A DNA stretch of 64,000 bases from the NCBI GenBank assembly GCA_025765595.1, contig JAIVFH010000024.1:307129-371128 (forward strand). The letters are read 5' to 3'. The DNA is from Obelidium mucronatum (Eukaryota; Chytridiomycota; Chytridiomycetes; Chytridiales; Chytriomycetaceae). Made by a program: the position numbers and the translations under genes. Below the pieces are notes generated by a model. That model had not been told where the DNA came from, did no database searches, and saw only the letters and a list, made by a program, of their open reading frames with translations. This document shows positions 1-10,355 of this stretch, one piece after another. How positions within the stretch are numbered: the stretch's first letter is position 1; the number at the start of each line of letters is the position of its first letter.

Positions 1-1879
1 GATTTACCCCCAAATTCATCTCGGTTTCCACTTCAGCGACTCTCAAGATTCTCCAGCCAACATGTTGGGAACATTTCCCTTGGACCATACAAATCATGGA
101 CGTATCAAGGCGCTTCTCAACCGAGTCTTCTTTAAGTTCACCCTCTTCTCCACCGCACTCTGTCAAATCTCGTGAGTCATTACCATTGCCATCATCATTT
201 TCAAAATCCCTCCTCTTGTCTTCACAAGTAGATAGCCAGTCCTTCCAACAGGGAACAACCCACTCTCCCACCATCCGACTATCAAACCCGCAAACTGGGC
301 CACCTTTTCGTCCTTTTTCATACTGTTCGCACATCTCCAACGCACCATCAATCCTCTTTAGCCAAACGCTTAATGCCCTAACCCGACTCTTCAAAAGAGT
401 ATCTAAAGTCTGGAGACGAGACAATTCAAGGCGATCTTGAGTTTCCAGGCGCGCTGACGTTGGTATTTCAGGGGGACTCATCCTGCAACTCACTGGAAGA
501 ATACTTATATTCTGTGCCATTTTCTTCCTCTTTTTAATATCGTTTCGCCTGGCCAGTGCTTTGGAAGGAATATTTGGGGTGGCAGTGATAAGACGATGAG
601 CCGCAAGCGAGAGGCCACATGTTTCCGAGCAATAGTAGTTTGGGCGATACTCGAGAATTTTCCTCTGATTTTTGGGCAGTGGTGGGGAAGGGGGAAGGGG
701 CTTATTCTGGGTGTCGTTTTCATGAGGGACGTGGGTTTTACATGTTGATGGATGGGTATAGACTACGAGTTTGCCGGGAATTTGCTTTAAAATAAGTGCC
801 GAGGGATCAAGTTCTACTATATCGTGTTGGTTTTGTAATGGATCTGGAGCGTGTGATGGGTCTGGATGAAAATTTGGACCTGGTGAATCATCGTCCATAG
901 CATCTTCCATTTCAATTTCCAGCTTCTTTGTGTATTCATAAGCGGCACAAAGACGTCGCCGAAACGTTTTTTTGCCTGTAGTTTTTTCACATGGAATGCA
1001 GTAGAATAGAATGATGGAGTCAAGTTGTGACTCTTTGAGAAATGTACAGTTGCTACAAAACCATTGGTTGCATGCATCGCACTGTAAATTACGAGCGTTA
1101 GCATATCGACACGAGAAAGATATCCAGACAATGGTGATTCACGGTAGAAAACAGGAAAAAATTGAAGAAACCTGAATGTAGAATAAGTCCTCATTATACG
1201 GCTGCTGACAATAGCAATAGATTTTTGAAGGATCCTCCAAAACTTCGTTTCCGAAGGGAACCACGTCTGGATCATAATCATCATCGTTCGCAAATTCATC
1301 CTTTTCCAAAACGCGTTTCCGGTGCTTCCTCCGTCTGGACTTTGAAAATAGAGTTCGAGACTTTTTAGACATCTAGTAATGTTTTAGAATCACTGAATGA
1401 CGTTGCTCTATATGAACAGGAGTATTTTGCCCAGAACACACACAAGTATGAATCTCAATTTGTTCATTGAAAACTATACATACCTTCTTGAAAGACAGAT
1501 AATCATGGTCGGGAGCTTCTGTTGGGGAGGCTTTTCGTTTACGCAGGAGCCCAGTGATTTTCTCTACATCCTCAGAAGGCCTCAAACTGACGTTATCTGC
1601 AATAAATGACTGATTTATCGAGTGCTCAAACTCAAAATCGTCATCCGGGTAGTCGGTGCTCGGCGCAGCAGGAGTTAGTGTTGGCGGGGTTCTTTGCAGT
1701 TTGCCCGGAAGCGACGGACAGACGACAGGCGAGGCACCTCTGCTATCGATAAGGAACGAGATCGAGTTTGAAGAAGACTGTGCTTTCATAGCGCGTTCTT
1801 GGTTTGATTCCTGGTTGTGAGGGTGTGGCAGGTGTGGGAGGGGGCCATCTGGTATTCGGGGCGGCAGTGGATGGTCCAT
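1..1879 (-). CDS. spp1: Cfp1/Spp1-like PHD-finger subunit of the Set1/COMPASS H3K4 methyltransferase (partial)
   Basis: Subunit that reads histone H3K4 methylation for the Set1/COMPASS complex in the nucleus. Three exons are visible: 1879-1484, 1372-1172 and 1081 down to the window edge, still open, so the C-terminus is missing. Introns are 1483-1373 (GTATGT..TAG) and 1171-1082 (GTTTCT..CAG). After a basic stretch (KSRRRKHRKR) comes a PHD finger with ligand pairs YCYC, CDAC, WFCSNC and FYCIPC. The C-terminal part has YYCSETCGLSLAAHRL, the signature of the CFP1/Spp1 C-terminal region, and a late GKCSQHVGW. Odd: the PHD histidine (WFH in the family) is cysteine. The start is uncertain: the frame is open up to 2158, but that would overlap COP1 exon 1 antisense, so Met at 1879 or 1789 is more likely. 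The gene is divergent from COP1. Confidence 0.75.
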
Positions 1880-1968
1880 TGGATAGTTTGGAGGATGTTG
1901 TTTCGTAGCGTCCGCAGCCGCAGTTGTTGCAGTGACTGCTTGAGTTCTTTTCTTTGTAAAAGAAATAG
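1880..1968. promoter_or_regulatory. Divergent intergenic region between spp1-like gene and cop1
   Basis: At most about 90-180 bp separate the likely spp1 start (1879 or 1789) from the cop1 ATG at 1969, so both genes must fire from the same short region. No TATA box is obvious. The stretch contains T-rich runs just before the cop1 ATG. Confidence 0.4.
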
Positions 1969-4900
1969 ATGTCCAAGAAGGAGTCGCTTTCGCAGCGAAA
2001 CGCAAACGCGGCCTTTTCAAATCCGAATGCAACGCCGGCGCCGACTTGTGCGGCGCCGCTTCAGAAAAACGGCGGCGCGCGGTTATCGGGCGGGGCCGAC
2101 TCGTACAGCTGGTAAGCTTGGCCTGGCGCCAAACTATATCTGGCTTACGCACGCCCATCTACTAGCCCCATCTGTCTTGATACGATTGAAAACGCTTTTA
2201 TGTCAAAGTGCGGCCATAGCTTCTGCCATCAGTGCATCTCGATCCACCTCGTCACTTCTAAAACTTGCCCCTCTTGCGCCTCCCCCCTCCAAGACGGCGA
2301 AATATATCCAAACTTCAGCCGTACGTTTAGCTTTTTTGTGATTTGCGGTTATTGACCCCTTATGTCGTTAGTGAACAATGTTATTTCGAATTCAACGGAT
2401 TCTCCAAAACACCACAAGAAGTCGGGGACTATTGCGAATTCGGATTTATCTGCCTTTTCAGCGTCAATCAATCTGGGCGGCGGCGATTTGGCCTCAGTTG
2501 CTCAAGATGCAGCGTCATCCTTGCTTGGTCCGAAACCTGGGTTGCGTGGTGAGCCATTTGCGATGTTTACCGTGAATGAGTGAGAGCTTTTGAGGCTTGG
2601 TGATCTGGAGATCTCGAATAATGAGTTTTGGAATGGGGCTAAATTTGGGTTGGCTGTTTTTTAGAAATCGATTCCATGCTTCTGTCGTTGATCGAGAAGC
2701 GAAAGCAGCTGGAATCAAACGAACATAAAATTCAATTGGAACTCTTCAGCCAGTTTTTGCAAAAGTGCAAACAAGAGAAGCAGAAAGTAAGTGTTGGTTT
2801 TCAAATGGAGTACTCACGTGGAATTGCTGACATAAATGACATAGGAATTGGAACTGCTGAAGAAAACAGTGGCTTGCTTAGACGAAGACGTTCTGTTCGT
2901 CATGGCCGAGATAAAAAAGACGCAATCGCCAGGCAACAATAACGAGGCTACTGTTAAAAACATATTCACACCGCATGATTCCCAAAATGTACCTTCTACC
3001 CCAAAAAGCATCCCAGCGGCTACGGCGTCAAAGCGATTTGCTGCAAGTAGCATTTGTAGTTCGCCATTGCCGCCCTCCGATCTTCCGACTGTAGTTACAC
3101 CAGCTGGGGTCAATTGGAAGTCGGGGTTGACAGCATTAACAACAGGAAATATTAGTGAAGTTTTTACCAAGACTGGGAGAAAGAGACAACATGATGTATG
3201 TATTTTTTTGCAACAAGTCGCCCTTTAACGGTTCATTTATGAAGGAAATTGACGACTCTGAAGACCCCTCCCAACCACCTCTTGAATTCGCAGCATCTTC
3301 AATTTCAGCCACGAACCCATCTGAGTTACAAGCTAATCATGATCCAACTCTTCCTCTGATTAAAGCCCGAATGGAACGCATTGAGCCACACTTTGAAGAC
3401 CTTCAAAGAAACTATTTAGAGTTACGAATGAATTCACCTCTTTTCTCGCCCATACCGTCAGTCTTTCCAACCTCGTCATCATTATCTGATTCCTCTGACA
3501 CTCTTGTCCGTCCAAATGCGCAAGCCCATTTTCCAATGAATCGCTCCTTGTTTGCAGAATCCTTGTCCAAATTCTCAACAACCTCACAATTCAAAACATT
3601 GGCGCGTATCAACTATGCCGATAAACTGGTATCTGGAAACGGAGGCTCTCAGACTAACGCCGGGGGAAGTGGAAGTGGAACTGGTAGTAGTTCAATTGTA
3701 AGCGCGATCGAATTTGATCGTGATGACGAGTATTTTGCGACAGCAGGAGTTACGCGAAAAGTCAAGATTTACGAGTTTGAAAGTGTTGTGAAGGATTGGG
3801 GTGAAGTGTTTGGCGGGGGTCCCGGCAGTGGCGGCAGCAGTATGAGTAGTAGGAGACGCAAAGGGTATATTGGAAGGAGGAGTGGATTTGGGAGTTTGTT
3901 TGTGACGGATTCTTTACGTGACGAGACATTTGATAGGTTTGGGGATGAGGGAGAGGATGAAAACATTGATAACGAAGACGGTGATGCAGATGGGCTCTTT
4001 GGGGTGCAAAAGTCAGAGCTGCCGGATGTTGTCCCACGGTATCCTGTATTGGAAATGTGTGGAAGATCAAAGATAAGTTGCTTGTCCTGGAACTCATACA
4101 TCAAGAATCATCTTGCCTCGTCGGATTACGAAGGAATTGTTACTCTTTGGGATAGCAATACTGGTGTAGCTATTAACGAATTTGAGGAACATGAAAAGAG
4201 AACTTGGTCAGTTGATTTCAATTTGGTGGATCCCGTTCTTCTTGCAAGTGGTAGTGACGATACAAAAGGTATGTTGCATGGTGATGTAAATGTTTCCTTT
4301 GATGTATAAATACTATATGCAGTCAAAATCTGGTCCACAACTCAAAAAGCGGCAGTACAAACAATTGAATCCAAAGCCAATATTTGTTCAGTAAAATGGA
4401 ACCCTTCGTCAAACCATCAACTGGCATTTGGATCGGCAGATCATAATATTCATTACTATGACCTCAGGAAAGCTTCTGAACCACTACACTTGCTCACTGG
4501 CCACAAAAAAGCAGTGTCATATGTCAAATTTTTGTCAAAGAACGAGCTCGTATCGGCCTCTACTGATAGCACACTGCGATTGTGGGATCTTGGGGGTTCG
4601 TTACCGAGTTATGTTGGACCAGCTGCTTCATCCCCCGGGCCCGTATCTCCAGCTCCTTCGTCTTTGTTCCCTCCATTGTCATCTTTTATCAAAACCAACT
4701 TGTCAGAGAATATCTTGAACTCAGGCATATTTCGACGATCGTTCGTATCAAAACTTGAATACCTCCTTTTCTGAACTTAATTTTAATTCATGATTTTAGT
4801 GCTGCTTCCGTTCTCTCCTTATCAAGTCCAGTTCAGCAACGTCGGAAATCGTCAACTTTGAATCACATGTCTCCAGTTCCTGTCGAGTCTGTAGGAAAAC

Positions 4901-5270
4901 CTCAACTAGTACGCTCATATAGCGGTCATCAGAACGAAAAGAACTTTGTGGGATTGAGTATCAACTCCACTGGCGAATTCATATCATGTGGAAGCGAAAA
5001 CAACACCGTCTACACTTACTACAACAGTCTCCCAAAGCCTGCGATTGTTCATTCATTTGGAAATGGTTTAGATGTTATCAATGTGAGTACTTCTTTGTGT
5101 TCATTTATTTAAATACTTCGATTCACATTTTTTATTTAATCAAGGGCCAGGAAGTAATGGACCCAGAGCCAGCGCAATTTGTTAGTAGCGTGTGCTGGAA
5201 ACGGAAGAGCCCAGATGTGTTGATTGCGGCGAACTCTGTGGGTGGTGTGAAAGTGATGCAGTTGATTTGA
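1969..5270 (+). CDS. cop1: COP1-type RING / coiled-coil / WD40 E3 ubiquitin ligase
   Basis: E3 ubiquitin ligase that selects substrates through its WD40 propeller (in plants with SPA and CUL4-DDB1, in animals with DET1). Nine exons fit in frame: 1969-2111, 2166-2320, 2372-2548, 2665-2786, 2845-3195, 3245-4268, 4323-4740, 4800-5082, 5145-5270, giving 932 aa. The RING runs CPICLDTIENAF..CGHSFCHQC..CPSC and is followed by IYPNF, the COP1 signature. A coiled coil follows (LLSLIEKRKQLE..., then ELELLKKTV). The WD40 part has SSIVSAIEFDRDDEYFATAG, HLASSDYEGIVTLWD, EHEKRTWSVDF and GHKKAVSYVKFLS, all near-diagnostic for COP1. Compared with the usual ~700 aa there is an acidic and Gly/Arg-rich insertion after the first blade (about 3800-4030) and another between late blades (about 4600-4880). 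The donor at 4741 is GTTCGT, chosen because it keeps the frame. Confidence 0.92.
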
Positions 5271-5323
5271 CGGTATGGGTCGTGGGTTCCTCATTTTGCG
5301 TCTTGAGATAAAAAAAAACATCC

Positions 5324-6706
5324 ATGAATTCAAATGCCTTCTTCGCGACCAACAATTGTCCTGCCAACACCAATCTTCTTCTGACGCTAATAACCCAAAA
5401 CCCAAAAAACAAGGAGTTTATCCTGCAGAGCATTAATGGTGCCCGAGTGGTTGTCAATACCGTTGTCTTTGATATTGTCTTACCCAAGTTTCTCGAACAC
5501 AAGCGCCGCTATGGAACACCCAAAGAAAAAAACCTATACGCAAGGCTCGATCGCAAAGCTCTATTGCGACGCCTTGTTGCAAACCGACCGCTTGTCTTTT
5601 GCGGCCAATCCAATATGACACTTCTCCCAAACGCATCCGAGGTTTTGCCCCATCCAACCCACGCTTGGAAAGCCGTTGGAACCGATTTCGAGCACCCGCA
5701 CCTCCCTTTGGAGCAATACATGACGTTTGACGAGATGGCTCTCGCTGCGCTGATCGGCGTGTCTGCCCCCACTCTGTTCATCAACAACGGAGCCCGACAC
5801 AACAACGCCCGTCCCGACCCCCCAGGCACATTCACACCTTTCGGGATCTACACAGGTCTCGTGGGTGCTCGATTCGAAGTCGAGGATGCAATGGAAAGCG
5901 TGTATATCCTTGTTTCAGAGAAACAAAGCACACCCACGAACGGATTCGGACTGTTGGGACGTGTTCGAAACCAAGAAGCTTTCGACAAGTTGTCTGTGCT
6001 TGCGCGTGTGTTTGGGAAATACGATTTTCACAACAATGTCTACTATTTCCCTTCTTATTCGGAAGTGGAGAGATTAAAGGAGGAAGAGCAACAACGAAAG
6101 GGTTACGGCAAAAAGTCTTTTGTGGATGATTTTGTAAAGATCCGTCATGGTGTTTACTTTAATGTCAATGCTTATCGCAAGCGAATCCAGGTTTCGGCTG
6201 AAACCTTGTTGTTGGAGGCTAATTTGCGTGGTGCTGAAACAGGAAAGCTTGCTTTTGTTCATGTGGTTGGGTTGGGGCTGGGTGTTTGGCAGACTTGGAG
6301 TGGACAGGATGATATTTATGTCAGTGTGTTTGGCGATGTCATGAGTAGATTGTCTTTGACAAATGTGGGAGTAGTCAATTTTTCTTGGATCCAATCCAAT
6401 TCGTGTAATGGAGTGCGACACGGGCAAAAAATTCGTGGGCCAGATGGACATGAAATACTTATTGAGTTCTCAAATCGGAATCCTGCGGACTTGCTTGTCG
6501 GTAGAGAACAGGAAAACATGTTGCTCGTTGCCAGTTTTGCATGGGACAGTAATTCTTTTGTCGGGAATGAGTATTGGCTGGGAATGTTGGATGCGAGTGG
6601 GGACCCAGCTGCCGCTGCGTGCTCGACAATTGGTGAAGTACTAAACCCGCTCGTGAACAAAGAAATGCTCGATAATGTCGTTGAGTTGGAAGGAGAATTA
6701 CGATAA
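5324..6706 (+). CDS. Conserved single-exon protein of unknown function (460 aa)
   Basis: I cannot assign a function. The uninterrupted 460-aa frame has no signal peptide or membrane segment. The C-terminal third has ordered motifs that look conserved: SNRNPADLL (around residue 390), FAWDSNSFVGNEYW (around 420) and ASGDPAAAACSTI (around 435). I associate that set with a domain of unknown function found in bacteria and scattered eukaryotes (possibly DUF4804, not verified). The middle has an Asn/Pro-rich segment near 150-170 and a charged stretch VERLKEEEQQRKGYGKKS near 250. It lies 53 bp after the cop1 stop and converges on the geranylgeranyltransferase gene with only 27 bp between stops. Lack of introns in an intron-rich neighbourhood is mildly unusual and would fit a transferred or retrocopied gene. 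Confidence 0.75.
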   Translation: MNSNAFFATNNCPANTNLLLTLITQNPKNKEFILQSINGARVVVNTVVFDIVLPKFLEHKRRYGTPKEKNLYARLDRKALLRRLVANRPLVFCGQSNMTLLPNASEVLPHPTHAWKAVGTDFEHPHLPLEQYMTFDEMALAALIGVSAPTLFINNGARHNNARPDPPGTFTPFGIYTGLVGARFEVEDAMESVYILVSEKQSTPTNGFGLLGRVRNQEAFDKLSVLARVFGKYDFHNNVYYFPSYSEVERLKEEEQQRKGYGKKSFVDDFVKIRHGVYFNVNAYRKRIQVSAETLLLEANLRGAETGKLAFVHVVGLGLGVWQTWSGQDDIYVSVFGDVMSRLSLTNVGVVNFSWIQSNSCNGVRHGQKIRGPDGHEILIEFSNRNPADLLVGREQENMLLVASFAWDSNSFVGNEYWLGMLDASGDPAAAACSTIGEVLNPLVNKEMLDNVVELEGELR

Positions 6707-6733
6707 ACTTGTTTTATTTTATCAACAAAAAAC

Positions 6734-8189
6734 TCAACGCCACCATTTCGTTCCATTTTTGAGGTGATTCAGTGCACGTAATGTGATATTGAGTGGGGGA
6801 TATAGTGGCTGTAATCCAGGTTCCTGAGCAATGGAAAGACCCGCCAAGCCCATGTATGAGTGAAGGGGATCTGATTGTTGAGTGTCATTTTGCCGTTGGA
6901 AAGAAAAGGCATGGATGCGTATTTACCTGGGGTTGCATCTGCATGTTTGGAAAATCCACCCCTCTCAGAAATTGTGGTTTCTAAAAACTTGCGGTTTGCT
7001 GCAGAGTCAACGTATTGAAATCCACCCAGAATCTTTGCAACAAAAAGAAAGCATATTAAAAAAAAATTATCCAATCAGGCTCTCTTCAAGACCGTCGGAA
7101 AAAGAAATACCTCCAAGCTGGCACCGACCCAAAACGAGTAGCATGTGTCAGACACTTTGCCTGGTCTACCAGCAAAACCCCCATCTTCTTGTTGCCTCTT
7201 CAACAGCCATTCAATAAGAGAAATTCTATACGGTTCTACGACATCTAAACGTCCCAACAGAGACAACGCTGCAATGGCGCAGTAAGTGGAACCGCCATGA
7301 CTCTCTTCTCCAGGACCTTGGGCAAAAGCACTTTCGTAAGTTTTGCTTTCCGTGATGTATTTGATGGCCAAGGCTTTATTGATTCCACGAAAGTCGTTCA
7401 GAATGTACGATATTGCACATGCAGCGAATAGGAAACGCATATCTGATTCGGTACCATCTGCAGACGCAATGAAACTTAAGCCTGGAATGTCAGTAAAAAA
7501 AAATACTATTCGAATTGAAGGAAAACACAGACCTTCCTGCTTCTGTTTGACAGCACTTTAGGGCACTAACAATGGCTTCGCGATTGACGCGAGACAAGTC
7601 GTCGCCAAGAATTACGAGCATTGTAAGGGCCGTATACGTCATTGCAATATGGGATGTATCATGATGCCATGATTCTGAACAGGTCTGGCGAATATCGCGA
7701 AATTATTGAAACTTTTTGTAAGTGGTTGGTATATTCTCATATGAATCTCTACATGCCTGATGCGGGTTATGGGGACGCCCAGACGATGTCGAGCCACGAA
7801 ATCCAAAAACAGCACAAGAGACATCTTTTGGGGTCTCATCTGATTCCATATCTGTTGTAGTATAATGCATGCACTCGTGAGACTTGTCAAAATGGGCATT
7901 TGACTTACTCCATGAAGGAACAACCTGTTGCGCGTAAATCCAGTTGACCCAGTCTGTGCGATTCCTTTCTGAGATTGCTGTTGCAGTTGCGCCGCAAATG
8001 TCGATTCCAGAGATGGCATAGAAGGCCATAGCCATTCTAGATTGGGTGGGTGGGTGGGTGTTTGGAGTTTGGCGTTTGGCGTTTGGCATCTGATACGCAC
8101 CTGCTCGTGTCGTACTCTGTCAGGTAGTGCGGCAGCAGCGAGAGGCCAAACTTGAAGTAGCGAGTATCTTCAGTTCTGGGAAAGAGCAT
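6734..8189 (-). CDS. cdc43: Geranylgeranyltransferase type I beta subunit (Cdc43/PGGT1B)
   Basis: Catalytic beta subunit that attaches geranylgeranyl to CaaL proteins such as Rho GTPases, in the cytosol with an alpha partner. Seven exons fit exactly: 8189-8101, 8036-7909, 7851-7757, 7684-7533, 7474-7111, 7032-6927, 6870-6734; total 356 aa. Motifs along the alpha-alpha barrel: SRMAMAFYAISGID, VFGFRGS, TSHIAMTYTAL..ILGDDLSRV, AGSFIASADGTESDMRF, GPGEESHGGSTYCAIAAL, GRPGKVSDTCYSFWVGASL and SYMGLAGLS. The Zn ligands (Asp and Cys of SDTCYSFW, and the His of the final PLHSY segment) and the SHGG motif are present. The intron 7756-7685 has a GC donor (CAG|GCATGT) and AG acceptor. The ankyrin gene starts 58 bp away on the other strand. 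Confidence 0.93.
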
Positions 8190-8247
8190 GTTTTACTTTT
8201 TACTTTTATTTATTTTAGTTTTATTTTACTTTTACTATTTCAAACAG

Positions 8248-9015
8248 ATGGAGTTCCTGCAGGCGTGCGCCGCGGGCAACGTCGAGGCAGTCGCGCGGTT
8301 CCTGCCGGCGGCGGCGGAAGACAAGCGGCGCGTGGTCAACTACGCGCACCCGATGAACGGCTTCACGGGGCTGATGTGGGCGGCCAAGCGCGGCCACGTC
8401 GGCGTCGCGAGGCTGCTGCTCGCCAGCGGCGCCGACGCCGCCGCCGAAGACGCGCGCGGGCGCACGGCCGCTGCGCTCGCGAGCGACGCCGCCACGTGCG
8501 CGCTGCTGGCCGCCGCCCCGCCGCCGCCGCCGCCCGCCGCGCCCGCCGCGCCCAAGTGGGTGCCGAACTACCTGGTCGACGCGTCCGCGCTGCCGCCGAT
8601 CGACCTGCTGCGCGCCGACGCCGAGCCGCCAAACACTGCCGACCAATCAAAACCGAGTGCAAAATCAATCCCGCCATCAGCATCGTCGTCGTCGTCGTCA
8701 CCACCGTCAGCGCGTCCAAAAGTGGACTTGTCGTCGCTGCAGGAAATTGTCGTCTATCTAGCCTCCCGATTCGACGCAGACGAAAGGTCAATTGTTGGCG
8801 CGATTCACATCCCAGAAACTGTCTCTATCGCGTCAATGCTTCAACAAGCGTACAGTGAACTGGATATATTGACAGAACCTGACTCAAAGATTCCAACAAT
8901 CATTTCTCGATTAGACAATGTCAAGCGAGTCATTCCTATAAGCAAAAAGCAGTACGACCAAATGGCCGCTTTGCACTTTAAACACGGAAACAGCCTGATT
9001 ATTCATCAAAATTGA
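8248..9015 (+). CDS. Ankyrin-repeat protein, ANKRD40-like
   Basis: Small single-exon protein of 255 aa from the ATG at 8248. N-terminal ankyrin repeats are seen as MEFLQACAAGNVEAVARFL and NGFTGLMWAAKRGHVGVARLLLASGAD, then a degenerate third. An Ala/Pro-rich linker follows, then KWVPNYLVD, which resembles the VPNYL motif of animal ANKRD40. The C-terminal ~90 aa form a different domain (EIVVYLAS..ERSIVGAIHIPETVSIASMLQQAY...ISRLDNVKRVIPISKKQ) that lines up loosely with the ANKRD40 C-terminal region. The cellular role is not known. Codons up to about 8640 are almost entirely G/C-ending; after that the composition becomes ordinary within the same exon. An in-frame upstream ATG at 8188 would add a hydrophobic leader, but the family-like start is at 8248. 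Confidence 0.7.
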   Translation: MEFLQACAAGNVEAVARFLPAAAEDKRRVVNYAHPMNGFTGLMWAAKRGHVGVARLLLASGADAAAEDARGRTAAALASDAATCALLAAAPPPPPPAAPAAPKWVPNYLVDASALPPIDLLRADAEPPNTADQSKPSAKSIPPSASSSSSSPPSARPKVDLSSLQEIVVYLASRFDADERSIVGAIHIPETVSIASMLQQAYSELDILTEPDSKIPTIISRLDNVKRVIPISKKQYDQMAALHFKHGNSLIIHQN

Positions 9016-9106
9016 AAAAAAGAAACTTGCCAATCAGTGTGCAAGATGTCATGGTGTAAACAAATTACAATAATAAAAACAAGTCGAATTCGCCATTTCA
9101 TTATTG

Positions 9107-10302
9107 TCAAACTATTTTGCTAGCGCTTTTCCCCGCTCGTAGCGGTGCCCCTTCGGCCCGATTCATGGCTTCATATCGCAAATCATCCACAAAAAACAAA
9201 TAATATAAATAAACCAATGGAACCGTAGCAGCATGCCACAGAGCATGTGCATCCAAAATCCACATGAACGGAGGAAAGTCCAGCACTTCAAGACTCATTG
9301 CACCCATTAGTAAAACAACAAACAAGCCTTTGAAAAGAAACGCAAAAACTTTTTTAGAATCTCGCCAAAAAAAAAAAAAAAAAAATGATGAAAAAAAAAA
9401 TTCACAGAAAAAAAAAATCCTCAACTCATCTTCCAAGTATACGGTCGCTCGGTTCTTTTGGAAATACACCAGTACAACCATGAAAAGTTGCTAATCATTC
9501 CAACAGTTATTCCAGCAATCATATTATATCCATAGTCAAACGGCCAGAGCGTTAAATAAGTGACATGACACACATAGAACCCAATGGCAACTAGCCGGAG
9601 CAATGCACGAAATCCCCTGTTTTCAGGACGAGATAGATTGAATGTTTTGACGAGAGCAATATAAGCATTCAGAGTGATTGATAGAACGGCGCTAAAGTAG
9701 TCCATCTTTTCTGCAGAAAACCTCTTATCTCAGCCCCCAAGTAAAAAAAAAAAAAAAAAAAAAATTAACAATAATAATAATAAGTTACCGGTGAAGGGAG
9801 TATCACGGGAATGGAATATCGCGGACCAGAACCACCCTTGAACCCCCAAAAGAGCATTCACCATGTAAAGCATTCTCAGATCGGCAGCTCGTCCTTCCTG
9901 CACCTTCCTCAACTTTCTAAACCCAAGATAATGCATCAACCCATTGAGGATTGAAAACAAAACAGATGCCGGCTCTTGCAGTCCACGCCATCGGATAAAG
10001 GGCCATTTTCCATGAAACTGATGAATACCATGGCCTGCTTCAATAAACATACGCGTAGTCTTGTGTGTGCACTCATACCGACCTACATAAAAAAAGCGGC
10101 TCAATAATTGGAAAGGCTCTTTCTCTTTCCGCTTACAGTTTGCATCGCAGTCCCAAAACGTCAGGCGAAGTTCAAGAGGCAACGGCTCAGAGCAGCCTGT
10201 GCTTTTACAAGATCGAACACATTGCTGATAGATTGGTTGGCGATCGCCTGTGGAAGCATAGACCAAGGCGACAACGAGTAACACTAGTAACAATGTCTTC
10301 AT
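9107..10302 (-). CDS. per1: Per1/PGAP3 GPI-remodelling phospholipase
   Basis: ER membrane enzyme of the CREST hydrolase superfamily that removes the sn-2 acyl chain from GPI anchors. Start at 10302 gives a signal peptide (MKTLLLVLLVVALVYAS), then a Cys-rich lumenal part (CVRSCKSTGCSE, FWDCDANC), [52 protein letters not shown] and LEVLDFPPFMWILDAHALWH. The HSRD / Asp / DAHALWH set is the catalytic histidine-aspartate core. Three introns fit: one in-frame, with donor GTAAGC splitting the Cys codon of CDANC; one after TPFTG with GTAACT; one after WKM with GTTGAG. The last two contain long poly-T runs. The N-terminal intron leaves the frame open, so a naive ORF call would retain about 18 false residues. 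Confidence 0.9.
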
Positions 10303-10355
10303 TTTATTATTGTGATGAAAAAAAACCAATCTTTTTATTTTTGGCGTTGTAAAGT

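Noticed and set aside
1880..2158. N-terminal extension of the PHD protein to 2158
   Set aside because: It would run antisense across cop1 exon 1 and the RING-proximal intron; the low-complexity open frame there is a by-product of GC-rich coding on the other strand.
8221..8858. Long antisense and alternative-frame ORFs in GC-rich gene starts (also 18988-20208, 31705-32360)
   Set aside because: Stops are rare in GC-rich DNA; the products are Arg/Ala-rich with no family, and the real genes on the other frame or strand have clear domains.
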